Of a stretch of 64,000 nt of DNA, positions 9,464-18,217 are shown one piece after another; position 1 is the stretch's first letter; each line of letters opens with the position of its first letter. The notes beneath the pieces are model-generated. The model made no database searches, was not told the origin of the DNA, and saw nothing but the letters and a program-made list of their open reading frames with translations. This DNA comes from JANYLB01 sp963837715. Its GTDB lineage: Bacteria; Actinomycetota; Acidimicrobiia; IMCC26256; JANYLB01. The DNA lies in contig CAWIOF010000002.1 of assembly GCA_963837715.1 (NCBI GenBank), forward strand, positions 62,001 through 126,000, given 5' to 3'. Position numbers and translations under genes: made by a program.

Positions 9464-9727
9464 CTAGGTGATGGCGGGGCTCGAGCCAGTCGACCTGCGA
9501 ACTGCACGCGGCCAGCGGAGAACTCGCGTCAGTGGGCTGGCGCCCCGCTTCGATTCGATTGCCGAGGCGAGGCGGTCGAGGCCCCAGACTCCGACCGGAA
9601 GAACGATGGTCAGCAGGATCCAACGACTGCGCAGCAATGCGATCATGCGCCGCACGTTCCCGAAGATGCCGCCTCGCAAACCTGGCTCTGGGAATCGTCG
9701 CGTCGGAGGCCCCGCCATCCTTCGCAC
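9464..9727 (-). CDS. Small single-span membrane protein, hypothetical
   Basis: Up to 87 residues on the minus strand. A hydrophobic segment WILLTIVLPVGVWGLDRLA (about residues 36-54) is flanked by basic residues and followed by an arginine-rich tail (SKRGASPLTRVLRWPRAVRR). The composition is much more protein-like than that of the overlapping frames. An internal ATG at residue 28 (MIALLRSRW) may be the real start, giving about 60 residues. Small proteins of this pattern occur in other actinobacteria, but I know no function. It converges on the DUF421 gene with about 20 bases between them. Confidence 0.5.
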   Translation of the reverse strand: MRRMAGPPTRRFPEPGLRGGIFGNVRRMIALLRSRWILLTIVLPVGVWGLDRLASAIESKRGASPLTRVLRWPRAVRRSTGSSPAIT

Positions 9728-9843
9728 CTCGGCTTCTCGGCGGGTGGCACCCGGTTGAGGGGCCGGGAGTGTGGGTAGCCTCCGGAAGTGGTGGCGTACC
9801 CGCCGGGTTGGAAGTGGTCGGTCCTACGTTCGAGGAGCATGCC

Positions 9844-10179
9844 GTGAGTGACGCGAGTGAGGTCGAGCTTCCACCGAGCCAACGGGTGGGCGAGCCGGAC
9901 GTCGTGATGCCCACCGAGACCGAGTACCTGGATCTCGACGGCGACGGGGTCCCCGACGCGGTGCGCACGAGCCGCACGATCGGCTTCGACGTGTCGGGCG
10001 ACGGTCTCGTCGACGTGGTGGAGACCACCGAGGAGCTGGCGTCGGGGATCGGGGTCGACGGGGCTCCGGACGCGATCCGCCTGACCGACACGTTCGAAGC
10101 TGACTTCGAGCACGATGGCGATGTCCAGGAGTTCGAGACGGTCGTGCTCGACATCGAACCTGGTAACCCTGCTCCCTGA
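9844..10179 (+). CDS. Acidic protein with EF-hand-like Asp repeats, hypothetical
   Basis: 111 residues from a GTG start preceded by GAGGAGC. It is strongly acidic and repeats a DxDGDGxxD-like pattern: DLDGDGVPDAV, DVSGDGLVDVV, GVDGAPDAI and DFEHDGDVQEF at roughly 23-residue intervals. Such aspartate loops resemble calcium-binding EF-hand or dockerin-type loops, but no signal peptide or flanking helices are evident. Related repetitive acidic proteins occur in mycobacteria and other actinobacteria without assigned function. Its 3' end overlaps the 5' part of the PAP2 phosphatase reading frame, so the two are probably co-transcribed. Confidence 0.6.
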   Translation: MSDASEVELPPSQRVGEPDVVMPTETEYLDLDGDGVPDAVRTSRTIGFDVSGDGLVDVVETTEELASGIGVDGAPDAIRLTDTFEADFEHDGDVQEFETVVLDIEPGNPAP

Positions 10180-11125
10180 CCTGAGGGCGTCTGGCGACAC
10201 CGGGCCCGATGGAGCCGGGTTGCCGGATGGGCGCGGTCTTTCCACGACTCGGCGCGTGCTCGCGCTCGCGGCGATCGGTGTCGTCTCGGCGTTGCTCGTC
10301 GCGGGTCTGTACGTCAGCGCCGTCAGGACGCGGACCGGACAGCGTGCTGATGAGGCAGCGATGATCGGTCGGTCGACGCAACGGGTCGTGCAGGAGACGG
10401 CGACCGAGCTGCTCGACACGGTCAGTGTCCTGACGCTCGCTGCCGCGGTCGTCGGCCTCGGGCTCCTGGCCGTGATCCGTCGCCGCCCCCGCCTCGCGAT
10501 CGGCGTCGCGGTGATGGTCATCGGCGCCAACCTCACGACCCAGGGGTTGAAATCGTTCGTGTTGAACCGTCCCGATCTGCTCCACCGCCCCGAGGCGGCT
10601 TCGAACCCGAGCTTCCCCAGCGGTCACGCCACCATCGCGATGACACTCGGCCTGGGGTTCATGCTCGTGGTGCCGGCACGATTCCGCACGGTTGCCGGCC
10701 TGGTCGGCATCACGTACGCCACGTTGATCGGGGCCGGGACGCTCACCGCGCAATGGCACCGACCGAGCGACGTGATCGCGGCGTATCTGATCGCTGCCGT
10801 CTGGGCATCGGCGCTGGCCATCTGGTTGGTCTCGTCACGTGGCACCGGCCGCTCCCGCCCTCGACGCCCCACGCTGCTCGGGCGTTCGCTGTCGACGAGG
10901 CGGCTGATCACGACCGGGTCCTGGCTGCTCGGCACCGCGCTCGTGGTCAGCGTGGCCGTCGCACTCGCGCTTCGAGGCCGGCCCCTCGTTCCGATGGAGC
11001 TTCGAGGCTCCTATGTTGCCGCGGTCGCGTCGATGGCCGGTGTGGGACTCTTCCTGTTGGGGGCGTTCCTGGGTGCACTGCGCGGCGCGTTGCTCGATCC
11101 GCCCGCTGCCGACCGAGCACTCTGA
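10115..11125 (+). CDS. PAP2 family phosphatase, membrane bound
   Basis: Six-helix membrane phosphatase of the PAP2 superfamily, which removes phosphate from lipid phosphates or undecaprenyl pyrophosphate at the outer face of the membrane. Visible motifs are KSFVLNRP (motif I), PSFPSGHAT (motif II, with the nucleophile-assisting His) and QWHRPSDV (motif III, His and Asp), about residues 145-220 from the longest start. Two further hydrophobic helices follow at the C-terminus. The ATG at 10115 overlaps the upstream gene by 65 bases and gives an unlikely Ser/Arg-rich N-terminus; a TTG near 10219 just before the first helix is plausible. The gene converges on a two-component system. Confidence 0.8.
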   Translation: MAMSRSSRRSCSTSNLVTLLPDLRASGDTGPDGAGLPDGRGLSTTRRVLALAAIGVVSALLVAGLYVSAVRTRTGQRADEAAMIGRSTQRVVQETATELLDTVSVLTLAAAVVGLGLLAVIRRRPRLAIGVAVMVIGANLTTQGLKSFVLNRPDLLHRPEAASNPSFPSGHATIAMTLGLGFMLVVPARFRTVAGLVGITYATLIGAGTLTAQWHRPSDVIAAYLIAAVWASALAIWLVSSRGTGRSRPRRPTLLGRSLSTRRLITTGSWLLGTALVVSVAVALALRGRPLVPMELRGSYVAAVASMAGVGLFLLGAFLGALRGALLDPPAADRAL

Positions 11126-11173
11126 CGACGTCCGACGCTGATCTCCCGCGCGATCCGAAGGTCGTGCGTGCGA

Positions 11174-12304
11174 TCATCGCGTGCCCGAGGGCGGCGCAGC
11201 GACGGGGAACTGCACGACAACGCGGAGCCCGCCTTCGGCGCGGGCGGCGAGGGTGAGGGTTCCGTCGTGGGCGCGGGTGATGCTCTCGACGATGGCCAGG
11301 CCGAGGCCGACGCCAGAATCGTCGGTGCGGATGCGTTCGGCGCCCCGCTGAAAGGGCTCGACCAGCGTGGACACCAGCTCCGGGGTGAGCTGTTTACCGG
11401 TGTTCTCGACGGTGAGCACCACGCGCCCAGGGTCAGCGCGCGTCGTGACCCACACCGTGCCGACGTTCGGCAGGTTGTGGACGATCGCGTTGTGCACCAG
11501 GTTCGTGCTCAGTTGTAACAAGAGCGTGTGCGAGCCGTTGGTGAGGGTGACGTCGCCCGTCGTCTGGATCCTGACACCTTGCTCGTCCGCGAGCGGCAGG
11601 AGCGCTTCGGAAGCTTCCTCCGCGATGAGGGACAGGTCGACGGGTTCTCGGGTGAAGAACCCTTGGTCGACGCGGCTGAGCACGAGCAGTGCTTCAGTGA
11701 GGTCGATCGCTCTGGTGTTCACGACCGCGAGGCGCTCGAGCAGCTCGCCGAGGTCGAGGTCCGGGTCGTTGCGCGCGACGTCGAGGAGGGTCCGCGTGGT
11801 CGCCAGCGGGGTGCGCAGCTCGTGGGACGCGTTCGCGGCGAACCTCCGCTGTTCGGCGTCGTGGGTTTCGAGCCTTGCGAGCATCGCGTCGAAGGTGTCG
11901 GCGAGCTCGCGGAACTCGTCGTTGCGACCTTCCAGCTCGATCCGGTGCGAGAGCGATCCGCTCGCGGCCAAGCGGGTCGCATCCGTGATCCGACTCAAGG
12001 GAGCGAGCATGCGGCCGGCAAGGATCCATCCTCCGACGAGACCGAACACCAGCAGGAACGCCAACACTGCGCCGGCCCTCGGTGCGAAGACGTGTAGCAG
12101 GTTGGACCGAATGGGAAAGACGCCGTTCGTGGTGCTGTCGGTGGCGTCGATGAGCAGCGCACGGTCCGGGACGTACCGCAGCAGGAACAGCCACACCGCG
12201 GCGAGGAGCAGGGCGCCGGCGATCATGAGGAACGCGGCGTAGCTGAGGGTGAGCTTCAGCCGAACGCTCACGCCAGGGGCTCTCTCCAACTTCTGATCCC
12301 TCAT
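11174..12304 (-). CDS. Sensor histidine kinase (HAMP, HisKA, HATPase_c)
   Basis: 376 residues. Two transmembrane helices (about 17-40 and 78-98) bracket a short extracytoplasmic loop of roughly 35 residues; a HAMP linker, the phosphoacceptor box NASHELRTPLA, the ATP-binding N box (TNLVHNAIVHN) and a G box (DSGVGLGLAIV) follow. This is a complete orthodox kinase with too small an external loop for a large ligand domain. The start ATG overlaps the stop codon of the response regulator gene (ATGA), so the pair is translationally coupled. The divergent gene is a VanY-like carboxypeptidase, so a cell-wall signal is plausible (inference). Confidence 0.9.
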   Translation of the reverse strand: MRDQKLERAPGVSVRLKLTLSYAAFLMIAGALLLAAVWLFLLRYVPDRALLIDATDSTTNGVFPIRSNLLHVFAPRAGAVLAFLLVFGLVGGWILAGRMLAPLSRITDATRLAASGSLSHRIELEGRNDEFRELADTFDAMLARLETHDAEQRRFAANASHELRTPLATTRTLLDVARNDPDLDLGELLERLAVVNTRAIDLTEALLVLSRVDQGFFTREPVDLSLIAEEASEALLPLADEQGVRIQTTGDVTLTNGSHTLLLQLSTNLVHNAIVHNLPNVGTVWVTTRADPGRVVLTVENTGKQLTPELVSTLVEPFQRGAERIRTDDSGVGLGLAIVESITRAHDGTLTLAARAEGGLRVVVQFPVAAPPSGTR

Positions 12305-12978
12305 TGGGCATCCAGTTTCGTGTCAATGCGGTACCCGAAGCCGGCCACGGTGGCGATGACCCAGGGTTCGCCGAGGCGCTTGCGCAGGGCCGAGACGGTG
12401 ATGCGTACGGCGTTCGTGAACGGGTCTGCGTGCTCGTCCCACGCACGTTCCAGGAGTTCTTCCGCGCTGACGACACCACCTTCGGCGGCGACGAGCACTT
12501 CGAGCACGGCGAACTGCTTCCGAGTGAGCGCGACGTAGCGGCCGCCGCGGTAGACCTCGCGGCGGAACGGATCCAGACGCAAACCAGCGATCTCCCGCAC
12601 GGGTGGGTGGCTGTGGGCGCGCCTGCGGTCGAGTGCTCGGAGCCGGAGCACGAGCTCCCGGAGTTCGAACGGTTTCGTGAGGTAGTCGTCGGCGCCGAGC
12701 CCGAACCCCGAAGCCTTGTCGTCGAGCCGATCGGCCGCAGTGAGCATCAGGATGGGCATGCCGCTGGCCGAGGCGACGATGCTCTCGGCGACCTCGTCAC
12801 CGGAGGGCCCGGGAATGTCGCGGTCGAGGACCGCGATGTCGTAGGCGTTCACGCGCAGCAGCTCCAGCGCGGTATCGCCGTCGCCGGCGATGTCTGCGGC
12901 GATCGCTTCGAGGCGAAGGCCATCGCGGATGGCTTCGGCCAGGTAGGGCTCGTCCTCAACGATCAGTACACGCGTGAC
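12301..12978 (-). CDS. OmpR/PhoB-type response regulator, noncanonical start
   Basis: Receiver domain (RVLIVEDEPYLAEAI at the N-terminus, phosphoacceptor Asp in VLDRDIPGPSG near residue 53, conserved Lys in LTKPFEL) followed by a winged-helix output domain (about 125-225). A length of 225 residues from 12978 is exactly that of the family. The frame has a TAG stop two codons upstream of 12978 and contains no ATG, GTG or TTG until codon 43, which would delete the acidic pocket. The expected first codon reads GTC (V-T-R-V-L-I-V-E-D-E), so either a GTG was altered, a rare start is used, or there is a base error. The stop overlaps the kinase start. Confidence 0.85.
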   Translation of the reverse strand, partial: VTRVLIVEDEPYLAEAIRDGLRLEAIAADIAGDGDTALELLRVNAYDIAVLDRDIPGPSGDEVAESIVASASGMPILMLTAADRLDDKASGFGLGADDYLTKPFELRELVLRLRALDRRRAHSHPPVREIAGLRLDPFRREVYRGGRYVALTRKQFAVLEVLVAAEGGVVSAEELLERAWDEHADPFTNAVRITVSALRKRLGEPWVIATVAGFGYRIDTKLDAQ

Positions 12979-12992
12979 CCGATGCTAACGAT

Positions 12993-13014
12993 CCGGCGTA
13001 TATCGCCGGCGTAT
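12993..13014. promoter_or_regulatory. Direct repeat, possible response-regulator operator
   Basis: CCGGCGTAT occurs twice, at 12993-13001 and 13006-13014, 13 bases start to start. Head-to-tail repeats of about one helical turn are the usual binding architecture of OmpR-family regulators. The repeats lie in the 84-base region between the divergent regulator-kinase operon and the carboxypeptidase gene, so one site could control both. Confidence 0.45.
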
Positions 13015-13062
13015 CGAAAACGGCAGACGGGCGGGCAACACCGCGTTCCCTTGACTGGAGTC

Positions 13063-13695
13063 ATGACCTTCGGCGCACCGGCGCGAACCACGACCCGCCG
13101 GACTCCCAGGATTCTCATCGTGGGCCTGATCGGGGTCACCGCCGCGATCATCGGCGCCCTCGGCTACCAGTCGGTGGCGTCGTCGTTCTCGACGGCCGCA
13201 GCACCCGTCGACGTCCTGCGCGGCGGACGGCGCGATGGGATGGGCGAGGCTGACGGCGCCGTTCCCGACGGGACGACCGTGTTCAACGACGAGGTTCCGG
13301 GCGTCGTCAAGCTCGATCCCGCGCTCCTCGGGGCCCTGCGCCGGGCGGCACGGAATGCCGCCGACGACGGCGTGACCTTCGTCATCGACAGCGGCTGGCG
13401 TTCGCCGGCGTACCAGGAACAGTTGCTCCACCAAGCGGTCTCGAAGTACGGCTCGGAAGCGGAAGCGGCCCAGTGGGTGGCTACCCCCACGACGTCTGCT
13501 CACGTGTCGGGGGAGGCGGTCGACGTCGGGCCCTCGGACGCCGTGGCGTGGTTGTCGCGACGCGGTGCCGACTACGGACTGTGCCAGATCTACGGCAACG
13601 AACCCTGGCACTACGAGCTGCGACCCGACGCGATCGATCGCGGGTGCCCCCGCATGTTTGCCGACCCCACGCACGACCCGAGGATGGAGCGGTGA
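13063..13695 (+). CDS. D-alanyl-D-alanine carboxypeptidase, VanY family
   Basis: 210 residues. An N-terminal membrane anchor (about 16-38) places the catalytic domain outside the membrane. The zinc-peptidase motifs of the VanY/VanX fold are visible: GWRSPAYQ near 110, SAHVSGEAVDVG (SxHxxGxAxD, zinc ligands) near 147-158, and NEPWHYE near 182-188 (catalytic Glu and third ligand). It should trim the terminal D-Ala of peptidoglycan stem peptides. The ATG at 13063 fits the anchor; upstream codons in frame antisense the response regulator and are not protein-like. It is divergent from an OmpR-type regulator and kinase, an arrangement that recalls VanRS control of VanY, although no ligase or VanH is present. 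Confidence 0.85.
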   Translation: MTFGAPARTTTRRTPRILIVGLIGVTAAIIGALGYQSVASSFSTAAAPVDVLRGGRRDGMGEADGAVPDGTTVFNDEVPGVVKLDPALLGALRRAARNAADDGVTFVIDSGWRSPAYQEQLLHQAVSKYGSEAEAAQWVATPTTSAHVSGEAVDVGPSDAVAWLSRRGADYGLCQIYGNEPWHYELRPDAIDRGCPRMFADPTHDPRMER

Positions 13696-13871
13696 CCCGA
13701 CACCTACTTCGACTTCCCGATTTCACAGGTTCCGCCGGCGTGGTCCGTGTTCCGTTGCGATGAGGCCGCCGCTCCGACCTGCACGGGACCGCTGCGAGCC
13801 GATTGACTTCCACAAGACAGGCAACTGCGGAGTCGACAGTATGGGCGCCTGCCGAGCAGAGGAGAGAACCC

Positions 13872-14453
13872 ATGGGCAAGGTGGTCATGTACAGCACTGT
13901 GTCGGTCGACGGCTTCATCGCCGACGAGAACGACCAGCCCGGCCCGCTGTTCGACTGGATGTCCAGCGGTGACATCCCGCTCGACGAGACCGGGCAGCTG
14001 ACGGTGTCGAAGGCGTCGTTCGATCACACCCGGGCGTACTGGGACCAGATCGGAGTGACGATCGTCGGCCGCCACGTCTTCGACCAGACGGACGGCTGGG
14101 GCGGCACGCCCCCGAGCGGGATCGACCACATCGTCGTCGTGTCACACCGGCCGGCGCCCGAGGGCTGGCGACCCGAGGCGCCGTTCCACTTCGTCGACGG
14201 CGTCGAGGCGGCCGTGGCCAAGGCACAGGAGCTCGCGGGCGACCGCACGGTCGAGGTCGCCGCCGGCGACGTCGGCGGCCAGGTGCTGGCCGCAGGGCTC
14301 GTCGACGAGGTCGCCATGGATGTTGCGCCCGTGGTGCTCGGGTCCGGCAAGCGCTTCTTCGGGTCGGTCGACGCGCAGTACCTGCTGGAGGATCCCGACG
14401 TGGTGATCCAAGGCAACCGGGTGCTGCACCTGCGCTATCGGGTACGCCGATGA
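13872..14453 (+). CDS. Dihydrofolate reductase family protein (RibD C-terminal domain)
   Basis: 193 residues with GGAGAG upstream. The N-terminus GKVVMYSTVSVDGFIADENDQPG and the later TIVGRHVFD, VEVAAGDVGGQVLAAGLVDEV and VLGSGKRFF segments match the RibD C-terminal/DHFR-like fold that binds NADPH. These stand-alone proteins are cytosolic reductases of mostly unknown substrate and are not the housekeeping DHFR. A second, divergent member lies at 62193-62834. The gene is flanked on the 3' side by a convergent relic and has no obvious operon partner. Confidence 0.85.
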   Translation: MGKVVMYSTVSVDGFIADENDQPGPLFDWMSSGDIPLDETGQLTVSKASFDHTRAYWDQIGVTIVGRHVFDQTDGWGGTPPSGIDHIVVVSHRPAPEGWRPEAPFHFVDGVEAAVAKAQELAGDRTVEVAAGDVGGQVLAAGLVDEVAMDVAPVVLGSGKRFFGSVDAQYLLEDPDVVIQGNRVLHLRYRVRR

Positions 14454-14454
14454 C

Positions 14455-14754
14455 CGACCCGAGCAGCGCTCACGCGGTCACCCGCGAAGTCATTCGTTTC
14501 GTGAGGGCTGCGTCCGACGTTGAACCACACCCGCGCGTCAGCACGAGGACGGCCACGACGTCCCAGCCCGCAAGGACCGCGAGCTGCCAGGGGGCGAACC
14601 GTGCCCGGCCGGCACCGACGAGCAGACCAACGGCCGCCGAGCTGAGCACGCGACGACGCCCCAATTGCTGCACCGAGGATCGTCGGTTCCTGCCCCGGGT
14701 CTTCGGCACGCCGTGAGTCTGGTCGCGAACGGCAGGTCGGCACGTGGAGCTCAT
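14455..14754 (-). pseudogene. DUF1345 membrane protein relic
   Basis: A minus-strand frame encodes RRRVLSSAAVGLLVGAG followed by FAPWQLAVLAGWDVVAVLVLTR, which matches the first helices of DUF1345 family membrane proteins. The continuation expected for the family (VWFNVG, then SDAALTKRMTSRVT) is present but in two different frames, so at least two frame changes have occurred near 14545 and 14525. A stop codon follows and the remaining two thirds of the family are missing. Family members have about 210-230 residues; only about 70 can be recognised here. It is either a decayed gene or part of the error-rich stretch that continues to 17.3 kb. Confidence 0.5.
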
Positions 14755-14886
14755 CCGCCCCTGAACGTGGTCGTCCCCGCGCCGAGTGAGATCGTTGCAT
14801 CAGGTCGTCGAGATCGACAGATCTTGTTCGCCCGTCATTCACCCACGGGAGGGATCTCGTCCACTGGGCCTCGCTAACACCAGCCC

Positions 14887-17331
14887 ATGCGCAGACGAAT
14901 TCGTTTCCCGGTGACGTTGATGACCCTCACGGCGATGCTCGTGCTGTCCCTTGCGGTGTTCAGCTCGCCGGCCGGCGCCGCGGTGCCGGGTCAGGTCGTC
15001 ATCACCGAGTGGATGTACAACCCGCGTCGCCAGCGGGTCCGAGTTCGTCGAGGTGACGAACATCGGTGGCGATCCGGTCGACATGAGCGACGTACTCGTT
15101 CGACGACGACAGCCGCGCTCGCGGGCACGTTCCCGCTGGCCGAGCCTCGGCACGCTGGCCCCCGGCGAGTCGGGCCTGATCGTCGAGATCACGGCGGCGG
15201 CGTTCCGCGCCGAGTGGGGTCTCGGCACCGAGCGTCAAGATCGCCGAGAGCAACACCGCGAACCTCGGCCGCGGCGACGAGATCAACATCTTCAACACAC
15301 ACCGACGGCACGCGTCTGGCGGATCGGCTCACCTACGGCGACCAGGTCTTCACGGCCGGCGCACGATCCGCACCCAGGGCACGTCCGGCATCCCGACCAG
15401 CTGCCTGGCGCGTCGGCGCCAACAACGTCGGCCTGTGGGAGTTCTCGGCCGTCGGTGACGGCCTCGGCACCGTGAAGTCGGTGACGGCGTCGGCGACACC
15501 GGGTCGCCGGGCACGCAGCCCGCTTGAACGCGTGCGGGCCGGTCACGATCGTCGGCGGCAACGGCACGCGGCAACCCGAACACGCTGCCGTGCCAGCCCC
15601 GAAGCGGCGTCCGGCACCGGTCCCGCGCCCGCCGGCGCGCAGCCGTGGCCGGGCGAGTCGACGGTGACGGTCGCCGACCAGCTGTGCGCCTGGAAGACCA
15701 CCACCGGGCCCGAGGGCCGCGACATGAGCGGCCTCGTGTTCGACCCGACCGACGCCGAGCGTGCTCTGGGCGGTCAAGAACAAGAGCTGGGTGTTCCGCC
15801 TCGTGAAGCAGGGCGGCCTGTGGGTGGCCGACACCGCCAACGGCTGGGGCGCCGGCAAGCAGATCCTCTTCCCCGGCGGGATCGGCCAGCCCGACTCCGA
15901 GGGCCTCACGGTCGGCCCCGACGGCGCGCTCTACGTCACGACCGAGCGCGACAACGCCAACAACTCGGTCGCCGCTCGAACTCCGTGCTGCGCTTCGACC
16001 CGAACGCGGCGGGCACGACGCTCACCGCCGACCACGCAGTGGAACCTCACGGCCGACTTCCCCGAGCTGCATCGCCCGCCGGGCAAGGCCAACCTCGGCT
16101 TCGAGGGCGTCACCTTCGTGCCCGACCGCTACCTGGTGCAGAAGGGCTTCGTCGACCAGTCGACCGGCGTCGGCGTACGACCCGGCCGACTACCCGGACC
16201 ACGGCTCGGGCCTGTACTTCGCGGCGCTGGAGAACGACGGGAAGCTGTACGCCTACGCCCTGAACGCCGACGGCACGCTCCACCGCGTCGGTGTCGTCGA
16301 CACCGGCATGGGCCAGGTGATGGACGTCCAGTACGACCGCCGACCTCCAGCGGATCTGGGCGCTGTGCGACAACACGTGCTCGGTGTCGTCGACGCTGCT
16401 GAAGGTCGACGGCGCCGGCGCCATCGTCCCCGACGTCGTGTACGCGCGCCCGGCCGAGTCTGCCGAACGTGAACATCGAGGGCTTCGCGATCGCACCCGA
16501 CTCGACGTGCGTCGACGGCGCCAAGGAGGTCGTCTGGTCCGACGACGGCATCTCCGGCGCCGGGCTACGAGGGCCACGCGCTGTACAGCGGCACGTTCCC
16601 CTGCGACCTGCCGATCGTCGACCCGGGCGTCGGATTCGGTGATCGAGGGGAACAGCGGTGACGACGACGTTCGACGTGCCTGTCATGCTCTCCAAGCCGT
16701 CGAGTCAGACGGTGACCGTCGAGTGGGAGACGATCGACTCGCTCGCCCAGCCTGAGGTCGGGGTCGACTACGAGTCGCTTCGGGAACGGTGACCTTCGCT
16801 CCCGGCGAGACCTCAGGGATCGCGTCGTTCATCGTGTACGGCGACAGGCTCGACGAGAACACCTGTACGACGCCGAGTGGGCCGGCTGCGCTTCCACTCG
16901 CCGACGAACGCCACGATCGGCTCGGGCTTCGACGCATCGGCTTCGCGCTGATCCTCGACGACGACCCACCGCCCACCTCGTCACCACTCCGGTGGTCGGT
17001 GGTCGAAGGCAACATCGGCGACACGACCCTGCTCGTGAAGTTCGACCTCTCGGCACCGTCGGGGCGGACGGTGTCGGTGAACTGGGCGACGCTCGACTCG
17101 CTCGCCCAGCCCAGGCCGGGGTCGACACGCGCCTGGTTCCGGAACCCTCACGTTCGCCCCGGGGAGACGTCGAAGACGGTGCCGTTCGTCGTGCACGGCG
17201 ACACGCTCGACGAACCAGGTCTGTTCTACGGCGCCGATGGGGTGGCATCAGTTGTCGGCACCGACGAACGCTGTCTTCGGAACCGGACGCTCGCCCGGAT
17301 CGGCCTCGCGCTCATCGTCGACGACGACTGA
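14887..17331 (+). pseudogene. Secreted lamin-tail/Calx-beta protein with about 30 frame changes
   Basis: The start is clear: MRRRIRFPVTLMTLTAMLVLSLAVFSSPAGA is a signal peptide. Pieced across all three frames, the product continues with a lamin-tail domain (QVVITEWMYNP, GSEFVEVTNIGGDPVDMSD, LGTLAPGESGLIVEITAAAF, LADRLTYGDQVF), then an esterase-like/beta-propeller domain (GKQILFPGGIGQPDSEGLTV, NIEGFAIAPDSTC), then two Calx-beta repeats (SVIEGNSG, VEWETIDSLAQP, GETSGIASFIVYGD; VVEGNIGD, VNWATLDSLAQP, ETSKTVPFVVHGD), ending in LALIVDDD. Frame changes of one base occur about every 20-200 bases: extra bases around 15025, 15095, 15117, 15142, 15230, 15300, 15411, 15569, 15600, 15760, 16033, 16172, 16338, 16459, 16562, 16635 and 16660; missing bases around 15362, 15503, 15523, 15976, 16779, 16863, 16901, 16945 and several after 17100. 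Almost no substitutions or true stop codons accompany them. Confidence 0.65.
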
Positions 17332-17431
17332 CCATCGGCTGGCGCAGGGTTTCGTCGCGGGAAGCCTCGGGTAGTCACGCGAGAGTTCGCAGAGGCGGGC
17401 GTGAACGGAGCGGCACGATGAGCACAGACCT

Positions 17432-18178
17432 GTGAGTTTGCCGAAGATCGTGTCGCAAGAGGAGTGGGTCGCAGCCCGTCGAGCCCTCCTCGTCAAGGAG
17501 AAGGACGCGACGAAAGCTCGTGATCGCCTGAACACCGAGCGACGTGAGTTGCCGATGGTCGAGGTGACGAAGCGATACGAGTTCGAAGCGACCGACGGAA
17601 AGCTCACGTTGCTCGACCTCTTCGACGGCCGCAAGCAGCTGATCATCTACCACTTCATGTTCCACCCCGACTGGGAGGACGGCTGCCCGAGCTGCACTGC
17701 CGGCACCGATGAACTGTCGTCTGGCTTCCTCGAGCACCTCCACACTCGGGACACCAGCTATGCGATGGTCTCGCGAGCCCCGGTTGCCAAACTCGACCTT
17801 TGGAAAGCCAAGCGGGGATGGGACATTCCCTGGTACTCCTCGGGCGACGGCGACTTCAACTACGACTTCGGCGTCACCATCGACGCGTCCCGGGGATTCG
17901 ACGAATTCAACTACCGCACCCTCGACGAGTACGCGGCGCAGGGCGAGGAGAGCATGAAGACCGCCGAACAGCCCTACGACATGCCCGGGCGCTCTTGTTT
18001 CCTGGAGGTGGAGGGTCGGGTGTTCCGGACCTACTCGCAGTACGCACGAGGGCTGGAGTCGACGGGCGGCTCGTACTACTTCCTCGACCTGACTGCGCTC
18101 GGGCGCCAGGAGGACTGGGAGGAACCGGAGGGCCGCAGCGAGGACGCCCGCAGCAACACTCCCGACTTCGCGTCCTGA
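17432..18178 (+). CDS. DUF899 thioredoxin-like protein
   Basis: 248 residues, GTG start. The sequence MSLPKIVSQEEWVAARRALLVKEK is the typical DUF899 N-terminus; LIIYHFMFHPDWEDGCPSC (about 71-89) and the later WDIPWYSS and GGSYYFLDLTALGRQ blocks are family signatures. The fold is thioredoxin-like with the CPSC pair at about residues 86-89, but enzymatic function is not established for the family. It is cytosolic, complete in length, and frame-intact directly after the heavily frame-shifted gene, which shows that the damage stops at about 17.3 kb. Confidence 0.87.
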   Translation: MSLPKIVSQEEWVAARRALLVKEKDATKARDRLNTERRELPMVEVTKRYEFEATDGKLTLLDLFDGRKQLIIYHFMFHPDWEDGCPSCTAGTDELSSGFLEHLHTRDTSYAMVSRAPVAKLDLWKAKRGWDIPWYSSGDGDFNYDFGVTIDASRGFDEFNYRTLDEYAAQGEESMKTAEQPYDMPGRSCFLEVEGRVFRTYSQYARGLESTGGSYYFLDLTALGRQEDWEEPEGRSEDARSNTPDFAS

Positions 18179-18217
18179 TCGACTCCGTCCAGCCTCTCGC
18201 CCGCCTCGCCTGCGGGA

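Noticed and set aside
13063..13695. Vancomycin-resistance cluster
   Set aside because: Only a VanY-like carboxypeptidase and a two-component system are present; no VanH, VanA-type ligase or VanX.
14887..17331. Programmed ribosomal frameshifting in the lamin-tail gene
   Set aside because: About thirty shifts of both signs, without a common slippery sequence, cannot be explained by known programmed frameshifting.
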